Of a stretch of 64,000 nt of DNA, positions 25,988 through 35,553 are shown one piece after another. The notes under the pieces are model-generated. The model searched no databases, had not been told where the DNA came from, and saw only the letters and a program-made list of their open reading frames with translations. The stretch is from Aliikangiella sp. G2MR2-5 (GTDB lineage: Bacteria; Pseudomonadota; Gammaproteobacteria; Enterobacterales; Kangiellaceae): the NCBI RefSeq assembly GCF_015687155.1, contig NZ_JADPQF010000002.1, positions 620,001 to 684,000 on the forward strand. Reading direction: 5' to 3'. The stretch's first letter is position 1; every line of letters begins with the position of its first letter. The translations under genes and the position numbers were made by a program.

Positions 25988-27046
25988 TTGAATAAAAGCT
26001 TCGCAAAAACAGAAAGCAAATCATTGCTTATCGGTAGTAGATTTGTACTGTTGACTACAAGCGGTTTTGCACTGGCTATCGTAGCGGCATTAACCTCTTC
26101 TTCCAAAGCAGTGTTGGTCAAATTAATTTATCAACAGGCAGCACTAACACCACTGGAGCTTCTAACGCTGCGCCTGGTATTAGCCGCACCATTATTTACA
26201 ATACTTGCATTTGCCGGAAAGCAGCCCGTCCGTGCAGATAGTAATGGCGAGACAAGATTTAGTTCCTGGTTACTGGTAGCCTGGCTCGGTTTCAGTGGTT
26301 ACTATTTTGCCAGTCTCACAGATTTTATCGGGCTTACCTATATTAGCGCTGGACTGGAGCGACTGGTCCTGTTCACCTACCCAACCTTCGTTCTCCTATT
26401 TGAGTCAATTAACAAGCGCGCCCTACCTTCGGGAAAAATTATTTTAGCAGTGCTTATCTGCTATCTGGGCCTTTCGCTAGCGTTCGCGCATGATTTGACT
26501 CTTGGAACCAACCTGTCTGCTACCTGGAAAGGTGTCGCCTGGGTGGTTTTAAGCGGTTTTACTTTTTCCCTCTACTATATGAGCACAAACCGTGGAGTAT
26601 ATTATTTCGGGGTTACCAGACTCACCGGTCTAGCCGGACTAACTGCTTCTCTGTTTACCCTTATTCACTTCGCAATTAGCGGAGGAGAGCTAACCAGAAT
26701 CCTTGCTTTAACACCTGACAGCTGGTTTCTTATTGCGGTTATGGCTATTGTCTGTACTGTCTTACCCAGCTTGCTACTAGTGAAAGCCATTACTAAGATA
26801 GGACCTGCGTTAACAGCCAATATTGGAGCTTTAGGACCGGTTATTACAATATTATTAGCCAACGTCATACTGGGAGAGTCTATGTCCGGTCTACAATTTT
26901 TAGGAATGACAGCTGTCATCTGGGGAGTCAGTCAAATGCGCCCAGTTAAAGTGAAACAAGAAAAAGACTGTAAGGCGGTTTTTAAAAGAAAATGCCGCTT
27001 TGATACATCCAGTAATAAGCCGGCCCACAGACTAGCCAACCAATAA
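25988..27046 (+). CDS. EamA-family (DMT) exporter
   Basis: 352 residues from TTG with AAGGAG at 25973-25978; about ten membrane helices in two EamA repeats (first half starting FALAIVAALTSSSKAVLVKLIY, second WKGVAWVVLSGFTFSLYY). Drug/metabolite transporters of this type export amino acids or other small metabolites. A basic tail of about 30 residues (KQEKDCKAVFKRKCRF) extends beyond the usual end and overlaps the convergent small membrane-protein gene by 65 bp. Divergent from a LysR regulator that probably controls it. Confidence 0.88.
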   Translation: MNKSFAKTESKSLLIGSRFVLLTTSGFALAIVAALTSSSKAVLVKLIYQQAALTPLELLTLRLVLAAPLFTILAFAGKQPVRADSNGETRFSSWLLVAWLGFSGYYFASLTDFIGLTYISAGLERLVLFTYPTFVLLFESINKRALPSGKIILAVLICYLGLSLAFAHDLTLGTNLSATWKGVAWVVLSGFTFSLYYMSTNRGVYYFGVTRLTGLAGLTASLFTLIHFAISGGELTRILALTPDSWFLIAVMAIVCTVLPSLLLVKAITKIGPALTANIGALGPVITILLANVILGESMSGLQFLGMTAVIWGVSQMRPVKVKQEKDCKAVFKRKCRFDTSSNKPAHRLANQ

Positions 27047-27230
27047 CCAGACTCTTTAAAAAGAAGCGATCACCCACTTTATCAATTTCGGTAATATGAT
27101 TTACCTGTACTTCTTCGAGAGGCTTTATGTAACGATAAATTCGGTAAATTGCCATACCTAAAATGAGTGGCAACATGACAATGACGACTAATAGCAATAA
27201 TGAAAGAATGGCACTAATGGCAGTTTTCAT
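26982..27230 (-). CDS. Small two-helix membrane protein
   Basis: 82 residues. A long N-terminal hydrophobic helix (ISAILSLLLLVVIVMLPLILGMAIYRIY), a charged loop of about 30 residues, then a second helix (SLVIGWLVCGPAYYWMY). No family recognised. The last 22 codons are antisense to the tail of the EamA gene. A real gene is supported by the membrane pattern and an ATG start, but codon evidence cannot be computed here. Confidence 0.55.
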   Translation of the reverse strand: MKTAISAILSLLLLVVIVMLPLILGMAIYRIYRYIKPLEEVQVNHITEIDKVGDRFFLKSLVIGWLVCGPAYYWMYQSGIFF

Positions 27231-27360
27231 AATATATGGAGGCTTCAGTGAAAAAAACTGTTAACGGCAAACACTATACCATGGGGTTATTTTTGATGCA
27301 TGCTGTTAGTTCGGCTTCTTCACAAAACCGATGTGCAAACCTTCGAGCACTATATCAATC

Positions 27361-27386
27361 AAAGGCCCGGAATTTTCCAGGCCTTT
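27361..27386 (-). terminator. Hairpin terminator of the 124-residue secreted protein gene
   Basis: On the minus strand AAAGGCC-T-GGAA pairs with TTCC-G-GGCCTTT around an AA loop, with one wobble pair, 17 nt after the stop at 27404. The final TTT is short, so efficiency is uncertain. Confidence 0.55.
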
Positions 27387-27403
27387 TCCGGTTCAAATAC
27401 AAT

Positions 27404-27778
27404 TTAGTAGACTGTAGTGTAAGTTACATCGACCTGCCCTTCATAATAGGCGTTCAGAACTTTGTCATACATTATTTCCTGTTTGATAAAAGCATAGTCT
27501 GTTTCAAACCCGATTCCATCATGAGGCTTGTACCAACGGCAATCGGCAGTGTTTGACAAGTACTGCTGTTGATCTGGTTCCATAATATAGTAAATTGAAT
27601 GAATCTGGCAGTCTTGGGCAATAAAGCCATCCCTTTTCAGATTTCTCTCAATTCGACCAAGGGTTTTGCCTTTCTGCATCACTTCATCAGGTGAAAAATA
27701 TACAGAAGAAGGACTGACAGCATAAGCAGAGGTAGTAACGACGAATAAAGCAGCAGCGGCATTAGTTAAGTAGCGCAT
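27404..27778 (-). CDS. Hypothetical secreted protein
   Basis: 124 residues from the second ATG (27778), which sits 8 nt after AGGAG; the ATG at 27784 is too close to that site. Signal peptide MRYLTNAAAALFVVTTSAYA, so periplasmic or secreted. The mature part has two cysteines (QDCQIHS, ADCRWY) that could form a disulfide, and many Tyr. A basic helix (GRIERNLKRDGF) lies near residues 38-50. No family recognised. Preceded by a 617-bp AT-rich region with an inverted repeat and an FNR-like box, so the gene may be redox regulated. Confidence 0.65.
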   Translation of the reverse strand: MRYLTNAAAALFVVTTSAYAVSPSSVYFSPDEVMQKGKTLGRIERNLKRDGFIAQDCQIHSIYYIMEPDQQQYLSNTADCRWYKPHDGIGFETDYAFIKQEIMYDKVLNAYYEGQVDVTYTTVY

Positions 27779-27810
27779 TTCCATTTCTCCTCATCAATCT
27801 ATAAATTTTT

Positions 27811-27836
27811 ATCAAGTAAATAAGTAATTACTTGAT
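27811..27836. repeat. 9-bp inverted repeat in the leader of the secreted-protein gene
   Basis: ATCAAGTAA (27811-27819), 8-bp spacer, TTACTTGAT (27828-27836). It lies 33-58 bp upstream of the start codon at 27778, a place suited to an operator or a 5' RNA hairpin. Confidence 0.4.
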
Positions 27837-27975
27837 GAACTCAGTTTATGCCTCTCTTCTTTATAAACAAACGATATTATCTAATTACAAAGATTAGAAA
27901 ATATCATGTTTGACAAAGACTAATTTTTAATTTAAAAAGCATGAAAATCAGAATTTTATTTTTGATTTTTTTCGA

Positions 27976-27989
27976 TTGACTTAGATCAA
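27976..27989. promoter_or_regulatory. FNR/ANR-like box
   Basis: TTGACTTAGATCAA matches the FNR consensus TTGAT-N4-ATCAA at 9 of 10 positions (C for T). It is about 200 bp upstream of the minus-strand secreted-protein gene; a TAAAAT -10-like hexamer lies on that strand at 27953-27958. No plus-strand gene of 60 codons or more follows before 30264, so the target is unclear. The surrounding gap (27837-28400) is very AT-rich and shows no other assignable feature. Confidence 0.45.
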
Positions 27990-28400
27990 ATGCAGTAAGA
28001 TTATTATAGATTTTTTAATTTATTGTTATCATTTATGTTGCTATTGAACGAGTACAACTATTTAATGTTTAGTTTGCCTACCCATCCAACACCAGAAATC
28101 TCAATTCGATATTTTTAAAAAATAATATTTCGCTAACTTGAAAACGACTTTTTAACTGGACATTGCTTAACCTGGAAAGACGAATAAAAGCTTTATCGCT
28201 TACACTTTCAAAGAATGCTCGGGAGGTTTGGCATTTCTATTCGTATATTATTGTGAAATTTCTTCTTTAGAATGGTATCCATTTACTACAGAATGTCGCC
28301 ATCGACTGACCTGCTAGTAGAAAGAGTCACTGGTGTCGATAAAAACTGTAGTTTTGAGCAACGACAATAAACCTCTGGAAGGATTATCAACCTGCAGTAA

Positions 28401-30242
28401 CTACATAGCTCTTCGAGCAGCAATAACGTTCGCCAAGGTTTGATGATATTGCTCTCCCCTACCGTATGAAACTACTTCAACTTTTCCTGCAACGATCATA
28501 TCCATCAGCTCGTCTCTCTTAACAGCCAGTTTGTATTGACAACTTCTGTCATTAAATATGAAGCGTCCGGTAGTTGAGGTGATAATGTTCAGTTGAAGTT
28601 TTATTTTTGAAGCTTGGTTGAGTTCGGCCTTTATTTCAGCACCTATTTTTATTTTTACAATTTGTTTTTCAGCTTCTGCGCGCTTCTGCTCCTCGATGAG
28701 CTGCTTTTCTCGCTCTCTCTCTTCTGCTTTTCTAATTTTTTCCAGTCGCTGCTGTTGCCTTAAAAGCATCTTTTCTTTTAATTCAAAATTTCTCCTTTCA
28801 AGCTCTGCTTCTTTCCTTTGTTGAGCTTTAATTCGAGCCGCAACTTCACTGTCAATTTCATTGATAGTGTTGTGATAACTTTCGCAAAACTTGGCCTCAA
28901 CCAAACTAAGCTCATGCTCTATAGTTATGGCGATATATTCCCAGTCTTTGATTTCGTGCAATGGTATCACTTGAATATCTTCAGCCATAAATCCGGGCTT
29001 GGCTGTATCATGAATGATGACGGGATTTCCTGAATAGTTAATAAAAACAATATGATTGCGAACTATGTCAGGTCCGAGTAAGCGACCAATAACTGTTTTT
29101 TGTTTGTAGATCACATGAAACCAGTGAACGTCGTATTTATTTTCTCGATACCAGAGCGCGGCTTGATCTGCAAAAAGAGAATCTGCATTAAAGTAAGGAG
29201 CGTTAAAGACGCTTTCTAATTTAATAAATTCACCCAGATATTTCGCATGTAAAATATCTTCCAATCCGATAAATTCCTGGTAGAGCCTCTCCCTGTCTTC
29301 AACATAAGGCTCGACCTTCAGCAGTAACCTTTGCATTGCAGGTGGAATTTTTGAAGGGTAATATTGACGATAGTTTTTGTCGACGCTCGCTCGAAATGCC
29401 CAGATCAGATAGCTCAAGTCCTTCATAGTTTGCCGCCAGCCGTCACCTTTTGGTCCATGTTGAGTATAATAATCTTCCAGATAAAGGTTGATATAGCTTT
29501 CAACAAAGTCGAGTAAGATAACCGGATAAATACCATCACCAATGGTATCTCGAACTTTTTCTGAAGTTGCAGCTCGAGCTCTGCGATAGGCTTGTACACC
29601 TCTGAGTTTTGCTATGCTTTCCTTCAAATTGACTTTAGCTTTCGCAGTCAAAAGGCCAGTTATCTTTACAATTTTCAAAGTAAGCTTTTCAGCAGGATAA
29701 GTCGCCTGTGAACTTTCAATATACTCAACAAAAGCTTTTAATAAGTCATGGCAATAAGTCCGCGAATCAGCACCGGAATAGTGGTCAATTCGACGGCTAT
29801 TTTTTAGCATTAGCTCAAATAACTTGGCGACAGGGCTGGCTTGTTTGAGTGTACTTTCCGGAGACTCTATCGAAAATTTAAACCATACCAAAGTTAGCAG
29901 ATAAAAGAGCTGCTTGATTGGTCTGCTCAACTCGTAGCTATTAATTAAGCTAGCATTAAGCCGCTCAATTATAAAAAGGTTTGCCTTTAGTTTCACCGGA
30001 AGTCGTTTTCCGTTCAACAGCTTCAGTATGCTTCCGAGTAATTGACGGTGTTCCAGGTCGGTCATTATACTTTTGTCACCAGAGATATATGCTCTGGCAT
30101 GAGCAGCAATTGCCTGAGAAATATCTTGCTCACTAGCGATAGGCGGCTGGAAACCTGAATCTCTATCGAGAACCTGGTACTTCAAGCGATAAAAAGCCAA
30201 TGCTTTTGGAAAGAGTTGTTCTAATCGCTGAAAAATTGACAA
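28401..30242 (-). CDS. Large hypothetical protein with a C-terminal coiled coil
   Basis: 613 residues from TTG with GGGAG about 6 nt upstream. No signal peptide or clear membrane span. The first 240 residues are helical and basic; a middle domain of about 250-440 contains ESYINLYLEDYYTQHG and a beta-rich part (HWFHVIYKQKTVIGRLLGPDIV). Residues 460-525 form a dense charged coiled coil (QQRKEAELERRNFELKEK), and the end is a compact beta/alpha tail with FNDRSCQYKLAVKRDEL. I do not recognise a family. It stands alone between two long gaps. Confidence 0.7.
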   Translation of the reverse strand: MSIFQRLEQLFPKALAFYRLKYQVLDRDSGFQPPIASEQDISQAIAAHARAYISGDKSIMTDLEHRQLLGSILKLLNGKRLPVKLKANLFIIERLNASLINSYELSRPIKQLFYLLTLVWFKFSIESPESTLKQASPVAKLFELMLKNSRRIDHYSGADSRTYCHDLLKAFVEYIESSQATYPAEKLTLKIVKITGLLTAKAKVNLKESIAKLRGVQAYRRARAATSEKVRDTIGDGIYPVILLDFVESYINLYLEDYYTQHGPKGDGWRQTMKDLSYLIWAFRASVDKNYRQYYPSKIPPAMQRLLLKVEPYVEDRERLYQEFIGLEDILHAKYLGEFIKLESVFNAPYFNADSLFADQAALWYRENKYDVHWFHVIYKQKTVIGRLLGPDIVRNHIVFINYSGNPVIIHDTAKPGFMAEDIQVIPLHEIKDWEYIAITIEHELSLVEAKFCESYHNTINEIDSEVAARIKAQQRKEAELERRNFELKEKMLLRQQQRLEKIRKAEEREREKQLIEEQKRAEAEKQIVKIKIGAEIKAELNQASKIKLQLNIITSTTGRFIFNDRSCQYKLAVKRDELMDMIVAGKVEVVSYGRGEQYHQTLANVIAARRAM

Positions 30243-30485
30243 GCAGTCAGCTCCCGTACGCTAGTGATATTTAAGTCTATGTCCGTCGAGTATCAATATT
30301 ATTTATCATTACATCATTTCAACCATAGCATAGCAGTTCATTCTTCGCTTAATATAGGTAGTCAGAAAATAGCTTTCTCCCAGTTTTACAAGTCTTGTCT
30401 TTCCAACCCGTTGCCCCCTTCACTATTGACAGATTCTGCGCGAAATACTAATTTTCACATCAAGTTCAACCCTATAAAGCTTAAA

Positions 30486-30986
30486 ATGCAATCTAACCCG
30501 GTAATCAAATATCTCGATGACAATCAAATAGCCTACAGCTCTTTCGACCACCCTCCATTGCATGACAGCAAAGAAGCCGACAGGCTTGCAATTCATAGAC
30601 CCGGTACTCGACTAAAAAACCTTTTTTTAAGAGATAACTATGGTCGTCGTCACTTTCTGTTATTGGTTCCCCCGGAAAAGTCAGTCGATTTAAAGCAATT
30701 GTCAAAACAACTCAAAGTTTCTCGCTTAGGATTTGCATCAGCAGAGAGGCTGGATAGGTACTTAGAAGTTAAACCCGGCAGTGTTTCTTTACTGGCTCTA
30801 TTAAATGATAAAGATAATTGTGTGGAGTTGTTAATTGATAACGAGTGTTGGTGCGGAGAAGCATTTCAATGTCACCCTTTGATAAATACCGCCACCCTGG
30901 TACTTAGCAAAAAATCAGTGCAAACATTTGTCGGTTTAACTGGTCATTCAATCACCGTAATTGATGTACCGTTGCTTAACGGTTAA
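30486..30986 (+). CDS. YbaK/ProX-type prolyl-tRNA editing protein
   Basis: 166 residues from the ATG at 30486; the frame is open upstream to 30264 but only from 30486 does the family pattern begin. The YbaK/EbsC fold removes wrongly charged amino acids from tRNA; the ProXp-ala (PrdX) branch clears Ala-tRNA(Pro). Visible: FDHPPLHDSKEADRLA, RLKNLFLRDNYGRRHFLL, VSRLGFASAERLDRYL, and the PGSVSLLALLND loop. The SPxGL-type editing loop is represented by KPGSVS. Divergent from the large unknown gene. Confidence 0.85.
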   Translation: MQSNPVIKYLDDNQIAYSSFDHPPLHDSKEADRLAIHRPGTRLKNLFLRDNYGRRHFLLLVPPEKSVDLKQLSKQLKVSRLGFASAERLDRYLEVKPGSVSLLALLNDKDNCVELLIDNECWCGEAFQCHPLINTATLVLSKKSVQTFVGLTGHSITVIDVPLLNG

Positions 30987-30997
30987 ATAGCCAAAAA

Positions 30998-31771
30998 TCA
31001 GCTATTCAAGTAAACATCATAGCGAAATTTTTTAGCGACAATTTCGTGCGAAGGTTTTTTGTTTGCTAACACTGGTGCACCTTTTGGTCTTTTTACCACA
31101 ATGCGAGGAACAGGGCTTTGCAAAGCGCCTAGCAACAGCTCATCAGCGTCTTTGTCCTCCCCGGCAAGCATCTTAAAAAGCCGCATTTCTTTTTTAACCA
31201 ATGCAGACTTTTTCCTTTCAGGGAACATGGGATCCAGATAAATGACATCAAAGCCTTCAGCCCCTTTGACAAACTCTTTGCTATCATTTTGAGCAAGAAA
31301 AAGACGCTCAGCAACTTGCTGATTATGGCCACTTAACTTAAAGCGCTCCAGAGCATTGGCCAACAATGCGTGAATTGCTACCTGCCTCTCATACATCACT
31401 ACATTACAACCGAGCATTGCCATAATCAAACTATCACGTCCCATCCCGGCAGTAGCATCCAGCACTTTTGGTCTGTAATTGGGTTTTACCCCCAGCGCCC
31501 TGGCTACCAGCTCGTTAGACTTACTAACTCGCCTGGCCCGATAGCCGACTTCTCCATCATCAAAATCAAAGCTGAGAGACGTGGGCTTGTTATCGAGCAG
31601 AAGGTGTAGACAAAGAATGCCATCGGCATACTCAAAGACAGCTCTTTTTGAGTCAGAAGGCTCATTGTCTGAAGTGCTCTCGAGATCGAGGGCTTGCTTC
31701 AGATTCAGTGCAAACCCTCGATCTGGTTCTTTGATTTCCGGTGCTATATATATAACAAGAGATTCAATCAT
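30998..31771 (-). CDS. rsmJ: 16S rRNA (guanine(1516)-N2)-methyltransferase
   Basis: 257 residues. Methylates G1516 of 16S rRNA. SAM-binding VLDATAGMGRDSLIMAMLG, and the diagnostic catalytic stretch DPMFPERKKSALVKKEMR near residues 180-197. The N-terminal 80 residues include FDDGEVGYRARR typical of RsmJ. Its ATG directly abuts the stop of prlC with no spacing, the same gene pair as prlC-yhiQ in E. coli, so co-transcription and coupled translation are expected. Confidence 0.95.
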   Translation of the reverse strand: MIESLVIYIAPEIKEPDRGFALNLKQALDLESTSDNEPSDSKRAVFEYADGILCLHLLLDNKPTSLSFDFDDGEVGYRARRVSKSNELVARALGVKPNYRPKVLDATAGMGRDSLIMAMLGCNVVMYERQVAIHALLANALERFKLSGHNQQVAERLFLAQNDSKEFVKGAEGFDVIYLDPMFPERKKSALVKKEMRLFKMLAGEDKDADELLLGALQSPVPRIVVKRPKGAPVLANKKPSHEIVAKKFRYDVYLNS

Positions 31772-33808
31772 CTATTGTGCTTTGATACCTGAATGTCTTA
31801 GCAAAGGTTCAATTTCTGGCTCCCGCCCTCTGAAATTTCTAAAGAGATCCTGAGGCTCTTGTGAGCCACCCTTTTCCAGAATATTTTCCAGGAACTTTCT
31901 TCCAGCTTCTTTATTCATTACCCCCACTTCTTCAAAAAGCGAAAATGCATCTGCAGACAGGACTTCAGCCCATTTATAACTGTAATATCCTGCGGCATAG
32001 CCACCGGCGAAAATATGGGAGAAGCTGTGTTGAAATCTGTTGAATTTTGGCGTCGGGATCACTGCAAATTCCGCGCGAGTTTCGTCAAGAACTCGCTGAA
32101 TACCGTCAATATCCAGCGGTTCACTCAAGTGGATACGCATATCAAATAAAGCAAATTCGAGCTGACGAACCATCATCATGGCAGACTGAAAATTTTTCGC
32201 TTTGATTAATTTATCGAGCAAGCTTTTTGGTAGCGGTTCACCACTTTCAAAATGACCGCTAAGCATAGCAATCACCTCTGGTTGATAGCAAAAATTTTCC
32301 ATAAACTGACTGGGTAACTCCACCGCATCCCAAGGTACATTGGAAATTCCCGAAGCAGAGAGCTCATCGACTTTGGTCAACATATGATGTAAACCGTGGC
32401 CAAACTCGTGAAACAATGTCACCACTTCATCGTGAGTTAACAAAGCAGGCTTACCGTCAACCGGTGGAGCAAAATTACAGGTCAGGTAAGCGATAGGTAA
32501 TTGTAACTGGTTGCCACTATCAATATATCTTCCCTGGCATTCATCCATCCAGGCGCCGCCTCGCTTATGGCTGCGTGCGTATAGATCGAGGTAGAATTCA
32601 GCCAGTTTTTTTCCATCGCGAATAAGTGCAAAGTGCTTAACATCATCATGCCAGCGCGCGCTGTTTTCTACCGACTCAAACTCAACATCAAAATGATGAC
32701 TCGTTATCTCAAATAAGCCTTTGATCACTTTATCAACCGGAAAATAGGGTCGCAATTCAGATTGAGAAATCTGATAATGAGCTTGTTTCAGCTTTTCACT
32801 GTAATAGGCGATATCCCATGCTTCCAGCTTATCTAAGCCTTCTTCTTTGGCAAAGCTCTGTAACTGGGCAAACTCTTCTTTCGCCTGGCCATAACTTGCC
32901 TTACCAAGAGCTTCCAAAAACTCAAGAACTTTCGCGGGTGTATCAGCCATTTTGCTTTCCAGCGACAGTTCGGCATAGTTTTTAAATCCCAGCAATTGTG
33001 CCTTTTCATTTTTCAGTTTTAGAATATCAACCATAACGGAACTATTATCAAACTTACCTTTATCAGCGCCAACCTCCGAAGCTCTGGTACTATACGCATA
33101 ATAAACCGCTTCTCTAAGTTCCCGGTTATCCGCATACATCATCACAGCCAGATAACTCGGAATCTCCAGCGTAATTAAGTAACCTTCCATATCGCGATTT
33201 TGTGCGTTTGCTTTTAACAAAGAGAGTTCCGTTTCAGGCAGTCCACCAAGTTCATCTTTGCCAACCTGTTTAGTCCAGCTCATAGTTGCATCAAGAATAT
33301 TTTGCTCAAATTTAGTCGTCAGTTCAGAAAGCTGACTCTGAATTTTCGAATAGATTTCCTGCTTGTCTTTCGGAAGATCAACGCCAGATAGCTTAAATCC
33401 GATGAGAGAATGTTTAAGGATATGCATTTGTGTCGAAGAAAGACCCAGTGCTTCACCTCTATCATACAGGCTTTGCGTTGCCTGATAGAGAGTCTTGTCC
33501 TGCCCAAGCTCTGTAGAATATTCTGTAATCAAACCTAATGCCTTGTTATAAGCATCACGCAAGGGTTCGCTATTGCAAACACTGTTAAGATGAGAAACTG
33601 GCGACCAGGCTTTGGATAACCGGTTATCAATCGTCTCCATTGGCCGCATAAAAGAATTCCAGTCAGGCTCTGATTGCTCACTAAGCTTTGCGATGGCTTT
33701 TTTGTTGTCCTCGATAATTTGTGAAATTGCGGAGACAACATAGTCTGGTTCTATTTTATCCACTAACTGTATAGGATTTTGTAATAACAAAGGATTGGTT
33801 ATAGTCAT
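31772..33808 (-). CDS. prlC: Oligopeptidase A (M3 zinc metallopeptidase)
   Basis: About 678 residues from the ATG at 33808 (MTITNPLL); an upstream in-frame start adds 11 residues. Cytosolic M3 peptidase that clears peptides, including signal-peptide fragments. The zinc motif HEFGH is at about 467-471 (LFHEFGHGLHH), with the downstream Glu in DAVELPSQFMENF. The C-terminal substrate loop HIFAGGYAAGYYSYKWAEVLSADAF is present. Length fits the family. Operon with rsmJ. Confidence 0.95.
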   Translation of the reverse strand: MTITNPLLLQNPIQLVDKIEPDYVVSAISQIIEDNKKAIAKLSEQSEPDWNSFMRPMETIDNRLSKAWSPVSHLNSVCNSEPLRDAYNKALGLITEYSTELGQDKTLYQATQSLYDRGEALGLSSTQMHILKHSLIGFKLSGVDLPKDKQEIYSKIQSQLSELTTKFEQNILDATMSWTKQVGKDELGGLPETELSLLKANAQNRDMEGYLITLEIPSYLAVMMYADNRELREAVYYAYSTRASEVGADKGKFDNSSVMVDILKLKNEKAQLLGFKNYAELSLESKMADTPAKVLEFLEALGKASYGQAKEEFAQLQSFAKEEGLDKLEAWDIAYYSEKLKQAHYQISQSELRPYFPVDKVIKGLFEITSHHFDVEFESVENSARWHDDVKHFALIRDGKKLAEFYLDLYARSHKRGGAWMDECQGRYIDSGNQLQLPIAYLTCNFAPPVDGKPALLTHDEVVTLFHEFGHGLHHMLTKVDELSASGISNVPWDAVELPSQFMENFCYQPEVIAMLSGHFESGEPLPKSLLDKLIKAKNFQSAMMMVRQLEFALFDMRIHLSEPLDIDGIQRVLDETRAEFAVIPTPKFNRFQHSFSHIFAGGYAAGYYSYKWAEVLSADAFSLFEEVGVMNKEAGRKFLENILEKGGSQEPQDLFRNFRGREPEIEPLLRHSGIKAQ

Positions 33809-33930
33809 ATTGAAATAGCATTCACTGAAATTAAATTGCAAACTATGGCTAGTTTAACCTCATGTCTCTTTAAGGTACACGATTTAACATTCGGTAAAGA
33901 AGATAACTAAGAACTGATTTGGATGAAACT

Positions 33931-35298
33931 ATGACAGATTCGACTCGACAACAATTTGATTTTGATTACCTGGCAATCGGAGGGGGCAGCGGCGGTATTG
34001 CCTCAGCAAACAGGGCAGCTATGTACGGTAAAAAATGTGCCATAGTCGAAGCAAAAGCTCTCGGTGGAACCTGCGTCAATGTCGGATGTGTTCCCAAAAA
34101 AGTAATGTGGTTTGCAGGACAAATAGCTGACGCATTCAAGCTTGCTCCTGATTATGGTTTTGATGTCGAAATGCCTGTACTTGACTGGCAGACATTGATT
34201 GATAATAGAGAAGCTTACATAAAGAGAATTCACCAGTCCTATGATCGGGTGCTCGGTAACAATCAGGTTGAAGTGATATCTGGTTATGCAACTCTGCTAG
34301 ATAATAATACCGTCAAGGTTGGCGATAAGACCTATACCGCTGAGCACATTCTGATCGCAACCGGCGGTCAGCCTATGATTCCAGAAATTCCCGGTAAGGA
34401 GCATATTCTTGACTCTGACGGCTTTTTTGCTCTCGAGTCCAAACCAGAAAAAGTTGTAGTTGTTGGGGCCGGATATATTGCAGTTGAGATAGCTGGCGTA
34501 TTAAATGCGTTAGGCTCAGAAACTCATCTGGTGGTTCGTAAAGAACATCCGCTCAGGGAGTTTGACGAGATAATACACTCGACACTAACAGAGCAATTAC
34601 AGGCTGAAGGGATAAAACTCCATAACCATACTCAGATTACAGAAATCAACAAGAATGAAAATGGTAGCCTTCGACTATCAACTCAGGGAAAAGAATTACC
34701 AGATGTTGACGCCGTAATCTATGCAATCGGTCGTAGCCCGGCGACTCAGGGACTTGGGTTGGAAAACGTGGGCATCGAACTTGATTCCGGAGGCTACATT
34801 GTTACTGACGAATATCAAAACACCAGTGTTGCTGGTATTTACGCTGTCGGAGATAATACCGGGCGTGCCCAGCTAACTCCGGTAGCCGTTGCTGCAGGCA
34901 GACGACTTTCGGAACGGCTATTCAATAACAAACCCGATGAAAAACTCGACTATTCAAATATTCCTACAGTCGTTTTTTCCCATCCAGCAATAGGGACGAT
35001 TGGTTTGACCGAAGCCCAGGCAGTCGAGAAGTTTGGAGAGCCTCAGGTCAAAGTTTATACCTCTAGCTTCACCGCCATGTACACCGCAATTACCCAGCAT
35101 CGTCAACCGACAAAGATGAAGCTTGTATGTGTTGGAGATGATGAAAAGGTTGTAGGTGTCCATATCATTGGGCTGGGTGCTGATGAAATGCTTCAGGGAT
35201 TTGCCGTTGCCGTAAAAATGGGGGCGACTAAAGCTGACTTTGACAATACAGTAGCGATTCATCCGACATCCGCCGAAGAACTGGTTACCATGCGTTAG
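33931..35298 (+). CDS. gor: Glutathione-disulfide reductase
   Basis: 455 residues from the ATG at 33931 (a TTG at 33919 is in frame). NADPH-dependent FAD enzyme keeping glutathione reduced. FAD-binding [17 protein letters not shown], redox disulfide [13 protein letters not shown] (Cys about 48 and 53), NADPH-site [17 protein letters not shown], and the C-terminal dimer helix with catalytic His in [15 protein letters not shown]. No mercuric-reductase or lipoamide-specific ends, so Gor is the best call. Divergent from prlC with about 120 bp between. A 10-bp direct repeat (ACTTGATTTG at 35299 and 35315) follows the stop. Confidence 0.95.
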   Translation: MTDSTRQQFDFDYLAIGGGSGGIASANRAAMYGKKCAIVEAKALGGTCVNVGCVPKKVMWFAGQIADAFKLAPDYGFDVEMPVLDWQTLIDNREAYIKRIHQSYDRVLGNNQVEVISGYATLLDNNTVKVGDKTYTAEHILIATGGQPMIPEIPGKEHILDSDGFFALESKPEKVVVVGAGYIAVEIAGVLNALGSETHLVVRKEHPLREFDEIIHSTLTEQLQAEGIKLHNHTQITEINKNENGSLRLSTQGKELPDVDAVIYAIGRSPATQGLGLENVGIELDSGGYIVTDEYQNTSVAGIYAVGDNTGRAQLTPVAVAAGRRLSERLFNNKPDEKLDYSNIPTVVFSHPAIGTIGLTEAQAVEKFGEPQVKVYTSSFTAMYTAITQHRQPTKMKLVCVGDDEKVVGVHIIGLGADEMLQGFAVAVKMGATKADFDNTVAIHPTSAEELVTMR

Positions 35299-35553
35299 AC
35301 TTGATTTGCGCTAAACTTGATTTGGAATCACTGTAGAAAACGCCTGAATCTATCAACAAAGCTGAACCGGTAACAGTTTTCCCTATCTGTTCGATAGACA
35401 ACTAATGCTACGGGTTTGGCTTAAATTAGGCTAAAATACTCAAAATTAGTAGTCGGGAATGAAACTCACTCCCTGTTCCAGGCAGGAAATTGCTTCGTAG
35501 TTTAGATTGGCGATCCTGAAATAACAAAATCGAAATAAAGAAGATAGACCTTA

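Noticed and set aside
27236-27556. Plus-strand frame of 106 codons
   Set aside because: Antisense to the secreted-protein gene, whose signal peptide and ribosome site are clear, and covers its terminator.
35299-35324. 10-bp direct repeat ACTTGATTTG after gor
   Set aside because: Only two copies in AT-rich DNA without context; too weak to interpret.
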